Source of the DNA: an uncultured Hyphomicrobiales bacterium
Lineage (GTDB): Bacteria > Pseudomonadota > Alphaproteobacteria > Rhizobiales > Aestuariivirgaceae
Reading direction: 5' to 3'
DNA: 13,058 nucleotides
Assembly: GCA_903930095.1 (NCBI GenBank)
Contig: CAIYXE010000035.1
Coordinates: 1-13,058 of the forward strand
The notes under the pieces were generated by a model. That model was given only the letters and a program-made list of their open reading frames with translations, ran no database searches and had not been told where the DNA came from. Shown here in pieces: positions 1-7,101 of this stretch (its first letter is position 1; each line of letters begins with the position of its first letter). The translations under genes and the position numbers were made by a program.

Positions 1-1
1 A

Positions 2-811
2 CTGGGCGAACTCGTGGTTGAGCGGTCGGGCGTCCTGAACCTCGGTGTTGAGGGCATGATGGTCATGGGTGCAGTCTCGGGCTTTGGCGCAGCACTCTAC
101 ACGGGCTCGCCCTGGATTGGGCTTCTCGCGGCCATCGGCGCAGGCATGGCCATGTCGCTGCTCTTCGGTTTCCTGACGCTGACGCTCGTCTCCAACCAGG
201 TCGCCACCGGCCTTGCGCTTACGCTCCTCGGGCTTGGCCTTTCGGGGCAGATCGGCGAGGCCTTCGTCGGCCAGCCGGGCGTCAAGCTTCCCAGCATCGG
301 CGGCATCGATCCGCTGATCCCGCTGGCCGTGGTGCTGACGGCTGCGGTGTCATTCTTCCTTTTCCGCACCAAATGGGGCCTGGTGGTCCGCGCGGTGGGC
401 GACAGCCACGCCTCGGCCCATGCCCTGGGCTACGACGTCATCAAGGTGCGCTATGCCTGCGTTCTCTTCGGCGGCGCCTGTTCGGGCATCGCGGGGGGCT
501 ACCTCTCGTTGGTCTATACCCCGCAATGGATCGAGAACATGACGTCGGGCCGTGGCTGGATTGCCCTGGCGCTGGTCGTTTTCGCCTCCTGGCTTCCCTG
601 GCGGGTGCTGCTCGGAGCCTATCTTTTCGGCACAATCTCGATCCTGTCCTTCGTGGTTCAAACAAAAGGCTGGGGAATTCCGGCTCAGTTCTTGAATTCA
701 CTGCCTTACCTCGTCACCATTGTGGTTCTCGTAATCATCACCGGCAACAGGATGATGATGAGGAAGAACACGCCGGCCTCGCTTGGCCGGCCTTTCGTGC
801 CTGACCGTTGA
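2..811 (+). CDS. Nucleoside/purine-type ABC transporter permease (3' part)
   Basis: Inner-membrane permease of a BMP-linked ABC importer (the nucleoside-type branch of the branched-chain amino acid permease superfamily). The reading frame is open from base 2, so the gene enters the window already running; a GTG at 14 is an internal codon, not a convincing start. The visible 269 residues contain several hydrophobic helices. Near the left edge is the family signature SGVLNLGVEGMM (compare the G-x-LNLG-x-EG-x-M pattern of these permeases). The C-terminus ends in a short charged tail (RMMMRKNTP...). The gene ends 30 bases before the binding-protein gene, as expected for an ATPase-permease-permease-binding protein operon whose first genes lie upstream. 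The substrate is inferred from context to be a nucleoside, nucleobase or other purine derivative; the sequence alone does not fix it. Confidence 0.9.
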   Translation: MGELVVERSGVLNLGVEGMMVMGAVSGFGAALYTGSPWIGLLAAIGAGMAMSLLFGFLTLTLVSNQVATGLALTLLGLGLSGQIGEAFVGQPGVKLPSIGGIDPLIPLAVVLTAAVSFFLFRTKWGLVVRAVGDSHASAHALGYDVIKVRYACVLFGGACSGIAGGYLSLVYTPQWIENMTSGRGWIALALVVFASWLPWRVLLGAYLFGTISILSFVVQTKGWGIPAQFLNSLPYLVTIVVLVIITGNRMMMRKNTPASLGRPFVPDR

Positions 812-826
812 AAAACTGAAGATAAC

Positions 827-832
827 AAGGAG
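827..832 (+). promoter_or_regulatory. Ribosome binding site of the BMP-family binding protein
   Basis: AAGGAG lies nine bases before the ATG at 842. It is one of the best Shine-Dalgarno matches in the window and fits a highly translated periplasmic binding protein. Confidence 0.75.
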
Positions 833-841
833 ACGTCACCT

Positions 842-1906
842 ATGAAGAAACTGCTCATGTCGGCCGCGGCCGCCATTCTGGCGCTTGGAGCCGCCTCGGC
901 ATCGGCCACGGCCGCCACCAAGGCCTGCTGGGTCTATGTCGGCCCGATCGAGGACTTCGGCTGGACCTACCAGCACCACCAGGGCCTCGAGGCGGTCAAG
1001 GCCGCCTACGGCGACAAGGTCGAGACGGCCTATGTGGCGAGCGTTCCGGAAGCCGATTCCGAGCGCGCCATCGAGCGCCTGGCCCGTGACGGCTGCAACA
1101 TCATCTTCACGACCTCCTTCGGCTTCATGGAGCCCACCCTGAAAGTGGCCAAGAAGTTCCCGGATGTGAAGTTCGAGCACGCCACCGGCTACAAGACGGC
1201 GGAAAACGTCACGACCTTCAATGCCAAGTTCCACGAGGGCCGCTATGTGATCGGCCAGATCGCGGCCAAGGTGTCGAAGACCGGCACGGCGGGCTACATC
1301 GCCTCCTTCCCGATCCCGGAAGTCATCGCCGGCATCAACGCCTTCATGCTGGGCGCGCAGTCGGTGAACCCGGACTTCAAGGTCAAGATCGTCTGGGCCA
1401 ACACCTGGTTCGACCCCGGCAAGGAAGCGGACGCCGCCAAGGTGCTGCTGAGCCAGGGTGCTGACGTGCTCTCGCAGCACACGGACTCCGCTGCCCCGCT
1501 GCAGGAGGCCGAGAAGGCCGGTGCAGTCGGCTTCGGCCAGGCCTCCGACATGATCAAGTTCGCACCCAAGGCGCAGCTCACCGGGATCGTCGACAACTGG
1601 GCGCCCTATTATGTGCGCCGCGTCGGCCAGGTGCTTGACGGCACATGGAAGTCTGAATCCTCGTGGGACGGCATGGCCGACGGCACGGTCGCCATGGCGC
1701 CCTACACCAACCTGCCGGAGGACATCGCCAAGGCCGCTGCTGAAACCGCCGAGGCGATCAGTACCGGCAAGCTGCATCCCTTCACCGGTCCCATCACCAA
1801 GCAGGACGGCACCGTCGCTGGCGAGGCCGGTAAGCCGCTGCCCGATGGCGACATCCTGGGCATGAACTGGTATGTGAAGGGCATCGACGACAAGCTGCCG
1901 CAGTAA
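842..1906 (+). CDS. BMP-family ABC transporter substrate-binding protein
   Basis: Periplasmic binding protein of the BMP/Med (basic membrane protein, PnrA-like) family, 354 aa, which delivers ligand to the permease encoded just upstream. Residues 1 to about 25 form a Sec signal peptide: MKK, a hydrophobic Ala/Leu core, then an ATAA cleavage region. There is no lipobox cysteine, so it is probably soluble in the periplasm rather than a lipoprotein. The mature part begins CWVYVGPIEDFGWTY, the usual BMP opening, where the conserved aromatic after the DxGW-like turn belongs to the ligand pocket in this family. Later blocks such as FTTSFGFM and GYIASFPIPEVIAGINAF are also typical. Known members bind nucleosides; here purine-catabolic genes follow directly, so a purine nucleoside, base or related product is the likely ligand (inference). 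A strong hairpin follows the gene. Confidence 0.9.
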   Translation: MKKLLMSAAAAILALGAASASATAATKACWVYVGPIEDFGWTYQHHQGLEAVKAAYGDKVETAYVASVPEADSERAIERLARDGCNIIFTTSFGFMEPTLKVAKKFPDVKFEHATGYKTAENVTTFNAKFHEGRYVIGQIAAKVSKTGTAGYIASFPIPEVIAGINAFMLGAQSVNPDFKVKIVWANTWFDPGKEADAAKVLLSQGADVLSQHTDSAAPLQEAEKAGAVGFGQASDMIKFAPKAQLTGIVDNWAPYYVRRVGQVLDGTWKSESSWDGMADGTVAMAPYTNLPEDIAKAAAETAEAISTGKLHPFTGPITKQDGTVAGEAGKPLPDGDILGMNWYVKGIDDKLPQ

Positions 1907-1925
1907 GCCCATACAACGCAAGCTA

Positions 1926-1959
1926 GCGCCTGCCGCGGGAAACGATCCCCGGCAGGCGC
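1926..1959 (+). terminator. GC-rich hairpin between binding-protein gene and puuD
   Basis: GCGCCTGCCG (1926-1935) pairs perfectly with CGGCAGGCGC (1950-1959). After a one-base bulge (C1936) the stem continues with GGGA (1937-1940) against TCCC (1946-1949), closing on the loop AACGA. That gives 14 base pairs with a 5-base loop. No T-run follows (ATTCGTGAAAG), so it is not a textbook intrinsic terminator. It could be a partial terminator or a 3'-end stabiliser that keeps binding-protein mRNA more abundant than puuD mRNA. Confidence 0.6.
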
Positions 1960-1973
1960 ATTCGTGAAAGCCC

Positions 1974-4055
1974 ATGCTTGAGCCCTTCATCGCCGACTGG
2001 CTGAACTTCCTGATCCGCTGGGGCCACATGATCGCCGGGATCGCGTGGATCGGCACCTCTTTCTATTTCGTGGCGCTCGACTTCTCGCTCAAGTCGCGCG
2101 GCGATCTGCCAGATGGCGTGCGCGGCGAGGCATGGGAGGTGCACGGCGGCGGCTTCTACCACGTCCAGAAATACCTCTCCGCACCCGCGCGCCTGCCTGA
2201 GCATCTCACCTGGTTCAAGTGGGAGGCCTATCTCACCTGGGTCACGGGCTTCCTGCTGCTCGCCGTCGTCTACTATCTCGATGCGCGCGCCAACCTGATC
2301 GACCCCGCGGTGCTCGACATCGCCCCCTGGGCCGCGATCCTCATCTCGCTCGTTTCCATCGTCCTGGGCTGGGCGGTCTATGACGGGCTCTGCCGTTCGC
2401 CCATCGGGCGGAACACGGCGCTGCTCGCGGCATGCGTCTTCGCGCTCATCCTCGCCTTCGCCTATGTCTTCACGCATGTCTTCTCGGGGCGTGGCGCCTT
2501 CATTCATGTGGGGGTCGTTGCCGGCACCATGATGGCGGCCAACGTCTTCATGGTCATCATCCCCAACCAGCGGAAGATCACGGCGGCGCTCCTCAAGGGA
2601 GAGCCGCCCGATCCGCGCCTTGGCGCCATCGGCAAGCAGCGGTCGCTGCATAATACCTATCTCACGCTCCCCGTCCTGCTGATGATGATCAGCAACCACT
2701 TCGCGATGCTCACCAACGCGCCCAACGCCTGGATGCTCGTTGGCCTCGTCTTTATCTGCGGCGCGGCCTTGCGCCACTTCCTCGTCCGGCATGAGGTGGG
2801 AGATCCCCTCGCGAAGATCGGCTGGACCCTGCCGGTGATCTTCGTGGCACTGAGCCTTGCCTGGTGGCTGACCGCGCAACCCGTGCTGTCGCTGGACTGG
2901 GCCAACCTGCTGCTGCGCTGGGCCCATATGATCGCCGGCATCGCGTGGATCGGCACGTCCTTCTATTTCGTGGCGCTGGATTTTTCCCTCCGCAAGGCGC
3001 CGGGTCTTCCCGCCGGTGTCGCGGGCGAGGCGTGGGAGGTGCACGGCGGCGGCTTCTATCACGTGCGCAAGTATCTCACCGCGCCCGAGACGCTGCCGAA
3101 GGACCTGATCTGGTTCAAGTGGGAGGCCTATCTCACCTGGGTCACGGGCTTCCTGCTGCTCGTCGTCCTCTACTATGTTCAGGCGGATACATATCTGGTC
3201 GATCCGGGCGTGCGGAACCTTGCGCCCTGGCAGGCCATTTCCATCTCGGTGGCAAGCCTCGTCCTCGGCTGGCTGATCTATACGGCACTTTGCCGTTCGC
3301 CCATCGGGCGCAACACCGCGGCGCTGGCCGTCAGCCTCTTCGTGATGCTGCTGGCCTTCTCCTGGGCCTATGCCAGCCTGTTCTCGGGGCGTGGCGCCTT
3401 CATCCACATCGGCGCGCTGATCGGCACCATCATGGCCGCCAATGTGTTCATGGTCATCATTCCCAACCAGCGCAGGATCACGGCCGCCCTCCTCCGGGGC
3501 GAGAGGCCCGATCCAGCGCTTGGCGCCACCGGCAAGCAGCGTTCGCTCCACAACACCTACCTGACGCTCCCCGTGCTCGCGACCATGATCTCAAACCATT
3601 TCCCGATGGTGACCGATCATCCGCAGTCGTGGCTGCTGGCGGGGCTCATCATCCTTGGCGGCGGACTGTTGCGCCACTTCCTGGTGCGCACCGAAGTGGG
3701 CGACAAGCACTCCACCATCGCCTGGACATTGCCGTTGATCGGCACGGCGCTGGCCTTCGCACTGCTTCTGACGCAACCCGCCAAGCTGGTGCTGTTCCCC
3801 GGCGAGGTGACGGACCAGGAGGCGTTGACGATCCTGCAGACCCGCTGCGCCACCTGCCACGCCGCCAACCCCAGCGATGCCACCATCAAGGTGGCGCCCA
3901 AGGGCGTGCACCTCGAAACGCTGGCAGAGTTGAAGCGCTATGCCGCGCAGATTTCCGTTCAGGCGGTGCAGAACAAGGCCATGCCGCTGGCCAACCGCAC
4001 CGGCATGACGGATGAGGAACGCGCCAAGCTCGGCACATGGATCAGCAAGCAGTGA
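1974..4055 (+). CDS. puuD: Membrane cytochrome-c urate oxidase PuuD with tandem-duplicated membrane domain
   Basis: Oxidises urate to 5-hydroxyisourate in the inner membrane, passing electrons to a C-terminal cytochrome c rather than making peroxide (known for the PuuD / urate-oxidase N-terminal domain family). Members I know are about 400 aa, with one eight-helix domain and one cytochrome c; this one is 693 aa. Residues about 9-302 and 309-602 are two copies of the membrane domain, each with about eight hydrophobic segments. Both copies keep HMIAGIAWIGTSFYF, GEAWEVHGGGFYHV, WFKWEAYLTWVTGF, CRSPIGRNT, FSGRGAFIH, NVFMVIIPNQR, GKQRSLHNTYLTLPVL and ISNHF. The single cytochrome c domain has CATCH at 625-629 for haem attachment and a likely distal Met at 670 (AMPLAN). 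The ATG at 1974 gives the family's usual N-terminus but has only a weak upstream GAAAG. The 3' end overlaps uraD by 19 bp. Confidence 0.92.
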   Translation: MLEPFIADWLNFLIRWGHMIAGIAWIGTSFYFVALDFSLKSRGDLPDGVRGEAWEVHGGGFYHVQKYLSAPARLPEHLTWFKWEAYLTWVTGFLLLAVVYYLDARANLIDPAVLDIAPWAAILISLVSIVLGWAVYDGLCRSPIGRNTALLAACVFALILAFAYVFTHVFSGRGAFIHVGVVAGTMMAANVFMVIIPNQRKITAALLKGEPPDPRLGAIGKQRSLHNTYLTLPVLLMMISNHFAMLTNAPNAWMLVGLVFICGAALRHFLVRHEVGDPLAKIGWTLPVIFVALSLAWWLTAQPVLSLDWANLLLRWAHMIAGIAWIGTSFYFVALDFSLRKAPGLPAGVAGEAWEVHGGGFYHVRKYLTAPETLPKDLIWFKWEAYLTWVTGFLLLVVLYYVQADTYLVDPGVRNLAPWQAISISVASLVLGWLIYTALCRSPIGRNTAALAVSLFVMLLAFSWAYASLFSGRGAFIHIGALIGTIMAANVFMVIIPNQRRITAALLRGERPDPALGATGKQRSLHNTYLTLPVLATMISNHFPMVTDHPQSWLLAGLIILGGGLLRHFLVRTEVGDKHSTIAWTLPLIGTALAFALLLTQPAKLVLFPGEVTDQEALTILQTRCATCHAANPSDATIKVAPKGVHLETLAELKRYAAQISVQAVQNKAMPLANRTGMTDEERAKLGTWISKQ
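1998..3776 (+). repeat. Diverged 900-nt tandem duplication inside puuD
   Basis: Unit 1 is about 1998-2876 and unit 2 about 2898-3776. They align at a constant offset of exactly 900 nt with no indel visible. For example, GGGAGGCCTATCTCACCTGG occurs at 2221 and 3121, and TGCCGTTCGCCCATCGGGCG occurs at 2391 and 3291. Some blocks are identical for 40 bases or more, while others differ at synonymous and nonsynonymous sites. By eye about two-thirds of residues are identical. Confidence 0.95.
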
Positions 4056-4549
4056 AAACCATCAGCGACGTCAATGCCATGAGCCCGCGCGACTTCCTCG
4101 ATGCCTTCGGGGACGTGGCTGAACACTCACCCTGGGTGGCGCGCGAGGCCGCGAGCTTCCGTCCCTTTGGCGGCCGCGACGAGATGGTGCTGCATTTTGA
4201 ACGCGCGCTGAAATCTGCCAATCGCGATGCGCAGATCGCACTGGTCCGTGCCCACCCCGACCTCGCCACCAGGGCGAAGCTGACGGAGGATTCGACCAGG
4301 GAGCAGGCGGGTGCAGGCCTCAACACGCTGATGGCGGAAGAGTTCGCCCGTTTCACCGATCTCAACACGCACTACAAGGAGCGCTTCGGTTTTCCCTTCA
4401 TCTTCGCCGTCAAGGGCGCGACCAAGCACATGATTCTGGACAGCTTCGCGGAGCGCGTGAGCAATGATCCCGTGGTGGAGTTCGAAACGGCTCTTCGCCA
4501 GATCAGCCGAATCTTCCGCTTCCGCATCGAAGACCGGGTGTCGGCATGA
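4037..4549 (+). CDS. uraD: OHCU decarboxylase UraD
   Basis: 2-oxo-4-hydroxy-4-carboxy-5-ureidoimidazoline decarboxylase, 170 aa, cytoplasmic. It makes S-allantoin from OHCU, the step after 5-hydroxyisourate hydrolysis in urate breakdown. Family marks in order: ISDVNAMSPRDF at the N-terminus, EHSPWVA at 29-35, HPDLA at 73-77 (the family's catalytic His), STREQAGAGL at 86-95 (catalytic Glu in S-x-x-EQ), and RFGFPFIFAVKG at 116-127. The length is normal. The ATG at 4037 lies 19 bp inside puuD. It is preferred over the ATG at 4079 because homologues usually carry residues before the NAM motif. A weak GAGGAA lies 17 bases upstream, so translational coupling to puuD is likely. The stop overlaps the guaD start (ATGA). 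Confidence 0.93.
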   Translation: MDQQAVKTISDVNAMSPRDFLDAFGDVAEHSPWVAREAASFRPFGGRDEMVLHFERALKSANRDAQIALVRAHPDLATRAKLTEDSTREQAGAGLNTLMAEEFARFTDLNTHYKERFGFPFIFAVKGATKHMILDSFAERVSNDPVVEFETALRQISRIFRFRIEDRVSA

Positions 4550-5835
4550 CGCGCGTCATCAAAGGGCAGACGCTGAGCTTCACATCCAGCCATGCGCCGG
4601 TCCATGAAGAGAAGGGGGCCGTGGTGGTGGGCGATGACGGCACCATCCTCTGGTCCGGCCCGCAGCCCTTGCTGCCGCACGCTTTCCGCCAGGCGCAGGT
4701 CGATGATCACGGAGCCAAGATCGTCATGCCGGGCTTCGTTGACGCACATATCCACTTCCCGCAGTACCGCATGCTCGCAGCACCGGGCAAGGACCTGCTC
4801 GACTGGCTCACGCGCTTTACCTTCCCGGAAGAGAGCCGCTACGCCGATCCGGCCTATGCCGCAGCCGCTGCCGAGGTCTTCCTGTCCCGCCTGTTCCAGC
4901 ATGGCACCACTGCGGCTCTCGCCTTCTGCTCCGTGCACAAGGCCTGTGCGGAGGCGCTCTTTTCGGCGGCGGAACAGAAGGGCATGGCGCTCGTCACCGG
5001 CAAGACAATGATGGACCGCAACGCCATCCCCGCCGTTCAGGACGACCCCGAAACAGGTGCGCGTGAATCGGAGGAACTCTACCGCGCCTGGCACGGCAGG
5101 GGGCGGCTTCGCTATGCGGTGACGCCGCGCTTCGCCATCACCTCGTCTGAGGCCCAGCTCAAGGCCGCGGGCGAACTCCTCGCCTCGCTGCCGGGTGCGC
5201 TGATGCAGACGCATCTGTCCGAAAGCCCCGGCGAGATCGCCTTCGTGAAGCAATTGTTTCCCGATGCCAGGGACTATGTGGACGTCTATGACCGCTTTGG
5301 CCTGCTGGGCGGGCACAGTCTCTTCGCCCATGGCATCCATCTCTCTGAGCGTGAATGCGCGCGGCTGTCCGAAGCCGGTGCAAGCGTCATCCACTGCCCC
5401 ACGTCCAACACCTTCCTCGGCTCTGGGCTGATGTCCATGCCGCATCTGCGCAAGGCGGGCCGCCCCGTGCACATTGGCGTTGCGACCGATGTCGGCGGCG
5501 GCACCAGCTATTCCATGCTGGCAACCCTTGGCGAAGCCTACAAGGTGCAGATGCTGGGCGGCTACAAGCCTTCGGCGGTCGAACTCTTCGCCATGGCCAC
5601 GCGCGGCAATGCCGGGCGCCTCAGGATCGCGCATGAGACGGGTGCGGTGGAGGCCGGCAAATACGCAGACCTCGTCGTGCTCGATCCATGCGCCACGCCA
5701 GTCCTGGCGAGCCGGCAGGAGGTATCGGCATCGCTTGAGGACGTCTTGTTCTCGCTGATGATCCTGGGCGATGACCGCGCGGTGAGCGCCACCTACGTCA
5801 GGGGCCGCAAGGTGCACGGGCAGGTCACGGCGTGA
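4546..5835 (+). CDS. guaD: Guanine deaminase
   Basis: Zinc amidohydrolase, 429 aa, that hydrolyses guanine to xanthine and ammonia in the cytoplasm. The amidohydrolase metal site is complete: PGFVDAHIHFPQ with H68 and H70, QTHLSE with H223 and E226, AHGIH with H262, and TDVGGG with D315. DAHIHFPQ, HCPTSN (283-288) and the TDVGGGTSYSM block are characteristic of guanine deaminases rather than other cytosine/adenosine-deaminase-like enzymes. The start is fixed by the ATGA overlap with uraD, so the two are translationally coupled. The 3' end overlaps the convergent allA by 11 bp. Within the locus it feeds xanthine to a molybdenum hydroxylase and then urate to PuuD. Confidence 0.94.
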   Translation: MTRVIKGQTLSFTSSHAPVHEEKGAVVVGDDGTILWSGPQPLLPHAFRQAQVDDHGAKIVMPGFVDAHIHFPQYRMLAAPGKDLLDWLTRFTFPEESRYADPAYAAAAAEVFLSRLFQHGTTAALAFCSVHKACAEALFSAAEQKGMALVTGKTMMDRNAIPAVQDDPETGARESEELYRAWHGRGRLRYAVTPRFAITSSEAQLKAAGELLASLPGALMQTHLSESPGEIAFVKQLFPDARDYVDVYDRFGLLGGHSLFAHGIHLSERECARLSEAGASVIHCPTSNTFLGSGLMSMPHLRKAGRPVHIGVATDVGGGTSYSMLATLGEAYKVQMLGGYKPSAVELFAMATRGNAGRLRIAHETGAVEAGKYADLVVLDPCATPVLASRQEVSASLEDVLFSLMILGDDRAVSATYVRGRKVHGQVTA

Positions 5836-6319
5836 GCGTGAAGGCGGCGCCGTCCGCCAGCCAGACTTCCTCAAGATTGTTGCCCGGCCCCTTGCGGTCC
5901 ACGATCAGGAAGCGGCTGTCACTGTCGAGGACAAGCAGCGGGTGGTGCCAGACGTTCCGCGCATAGTTGACGCCCTGGCGGCCAGAGGCCGCGAAGGCGC
6001 GGAAGCTCGCGGGGTCGTGCACATCCCCGGCGACCAGCACCAGCCACGGCAGTTCCTGAAGGGGAAAGAACAGCTGGCTGCCAAGCGGGTGGCGCTCCAT
6101 CAGGCTGATCGCGATGGGCAAGGCCCGCGGCTGGCCCACAAACAGGCTGACGTTGGTTTCGCCACCCTCCCGGCTCACATCCACATGCGCCAGGTCGTTG
6201 AAGCGCTGCGCGAAGCCCTGGTTGATGGTGATGGGGGCTGATCCCTCCTGCTCGATCACGCCGCCGAAGGGCGCGAAGGCCTCGCGCGTCAGCGGTTGGG
6301 GTGTCAGGTTCCGCATCAT
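5825..6319 (-). CDS. allA: Ureidoglycolate lyase AllA
   Basis: Splits S-ureidoglycolate into glyoxylate and urea, the last step of allantoin breakdown; 164 aa, usual family size, cytoplasmic. Motifs: LTREAFAPFGGVIE at 11-24 (typical AllA opening), MERHPLGSQLFFPL at 74-87 and GVNYARNVWHHPLL at 116-129 (cupin-type active-site region). The frame stays open a further 88 codons upstream, but that part lies antisense-free inside the hydratase gene and has low-complexity, Arg/Gly-rich sequence. The true start is the ATG at 6319, which overlaps the hydratase stop as ATGA; a second ATG follows directly (6316). It is co-transcribed and coupled with the hydratase-like gene. The stop codon lies inside the 3' end of guaD on the other strand. 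Confidence 0.92.
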   Translation of the reverse strand: MMRNLTPQPLTREAFAPFGGVIEQEGSAPITINQGFAQRFNDLAHVDVSREGGETNVSLFVGQPRALPIAISLMERHPLGSQLFFPLQELPWLVLVAGDVHDPASFRAFAASGRQGVNYARNVWHHPLLVLDSDSRFLIVDRKGPGNNLEEVWLADGAAFTLTP

Positions 6320-7101
6320 GCGATCCTGCAGGTAATGGCGCCGAGTTCGCCATAGTCCACGCTCACCTCGTCGCCCGGTTCGATAGCCATGGGTATGATG
6401 CAGGTTCCCGTCGTCACGAACTGGCCTGCCTTGACGCCCCCGCAATAGGTCGAGGCCTCGTTCACGAACCAGGTGAGCGCCTTGCGCGGATCGCCCAGCA
6501 CGGCCTTGCCCGTACCCTCCGCCACGAGCTTGCCGTTCCTTGCGCCCTTCACGGCGTGTTCGGAGAGGTTGACGTGCCGCCACGGCATCGTGACGGCGGG
6601 GCCCAGCACCAGCCAGCAGGCGCAGGCCGTGTCGGCGATGAGCTGGGCTGCACCTACCTTCGTGAAATCCTGGTACCGGCTGTCCGGCACCTCGATCGAG
6701 AGATGCAGCGAGCCAACGGCATCGATGGCCTCGTCCTGTGAATAGGGCAGGGTGCGGGGCGGCAGGTCCCTGGTGAAGCCGAAGGCGAATTCGGCCTCCG
6801 CCACGCGCATGATGTTGCCGCCAAGCGGCACGCTGGCGCCCGCTGCCATCAGCCTGCTCTGCAGGATGCGGCCGATGAGCGGCCCATCGACATTGATGTG
6901 CTTCTGGCCCGCCTCGCTGGTAGCGGCGATCTTCCAGCCCGCGACCGTACTGCCGCTCTGCCGCGCCACGGCGGCGGCGGCCTCATAGCCCTCCGCCCGG
7001 CTGCGGGGGCGCATCGCATCCGGCAGGGCGGCGATGCGGGTGGTGGCTGACCAGTTGCCCAGCAACAGGCCGGCCGCCGCGGTGAAATCCGGCTGCGCCA
7101 T
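6316..7101 (-). CDS. 2-keto-4-pentenoate hydratase-like protein (FAH superfamily)
   Basis: Cytoplasmic protein of 261 aa in the MhpD/HpaH branch of the fumarylacetoacetate-hydrolase superfamily. These enzymes hydrate or decarboxylate 2-keto acids from ring cleavage using a divalent metal. Visible marks: AGWKIAATS at 54-62, IGRIL at 76-80, AEAEFAFGF at 101-109 with E102 and E104, LSIEVPDSRYQDF at 134-146 with E137 (the three acidic residues match the metal site), and VGAAQLIADTACACWLVLG at 149-167. The start at 7101 is chosen because AAGGAG lies upstream at 7115-7120; an in-frame start at 7134 would add 11 residues unlike the family. Its substrate is unknown. Coupling to allA suggests a role with ureidoglycolate or a related C2-C5 acid, but this is inference; 'hydratase' is a family name only. 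Confidence 0.85.
   Translation of the reverse strand: MAQPDFTAAAGLLLGNWSATTRIAALPDAMRPRSRAEGYEAAAAVARQSGSTVAGWKIAATSEAGQKHINVDGPLIGRILQSRLMAAGASVPLGGNIMRVAEAEFAFGFTRDLPPRTLPYSQDEAIDAVGSLHLSIEVPDSRYQDFTKVGAAQLIADTACACWLVLGPAVTMPWRHVNLSEHAVKGARNGKLVAEGTGKAVLGDPRKALTWFVNEASTYCGGVKAGQFVTTGTCIIPMAIEPGDEVSVDYGELGAITCRIA

Noticed and set aside
1923..3551. A 542-codon antisense frame opposite puuD, whose own sequence looks internally repeated.
   Set aside because: The apparent repeat is just the mirror of the puuD duplication. Low-complexity charged composition, no start signal, no family resemblance.
1998..3776. The puuD duplication as a sequencing or assembly artefact.
   Set aside because: The two halves differ at many positions, including synonymous ones, while keeping frame and motifs; an artefact would give near-identical copies.
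4372..5874. A 500-codon antisense frame opposite uraD and guaD.
   Set aside because: guaD and uraD have complete catalytic motifs in the plus frame; the antisense product has none.
6320..6583. An 88-codon N-terminal extension of allA in the same frame.
   Set aside because: The extension is Arg/Gly-rich, lies fully inside the hydratase gene, and AllA homologues begin at the MMRNLTPQPL region; the ATGA junction supports 6319.
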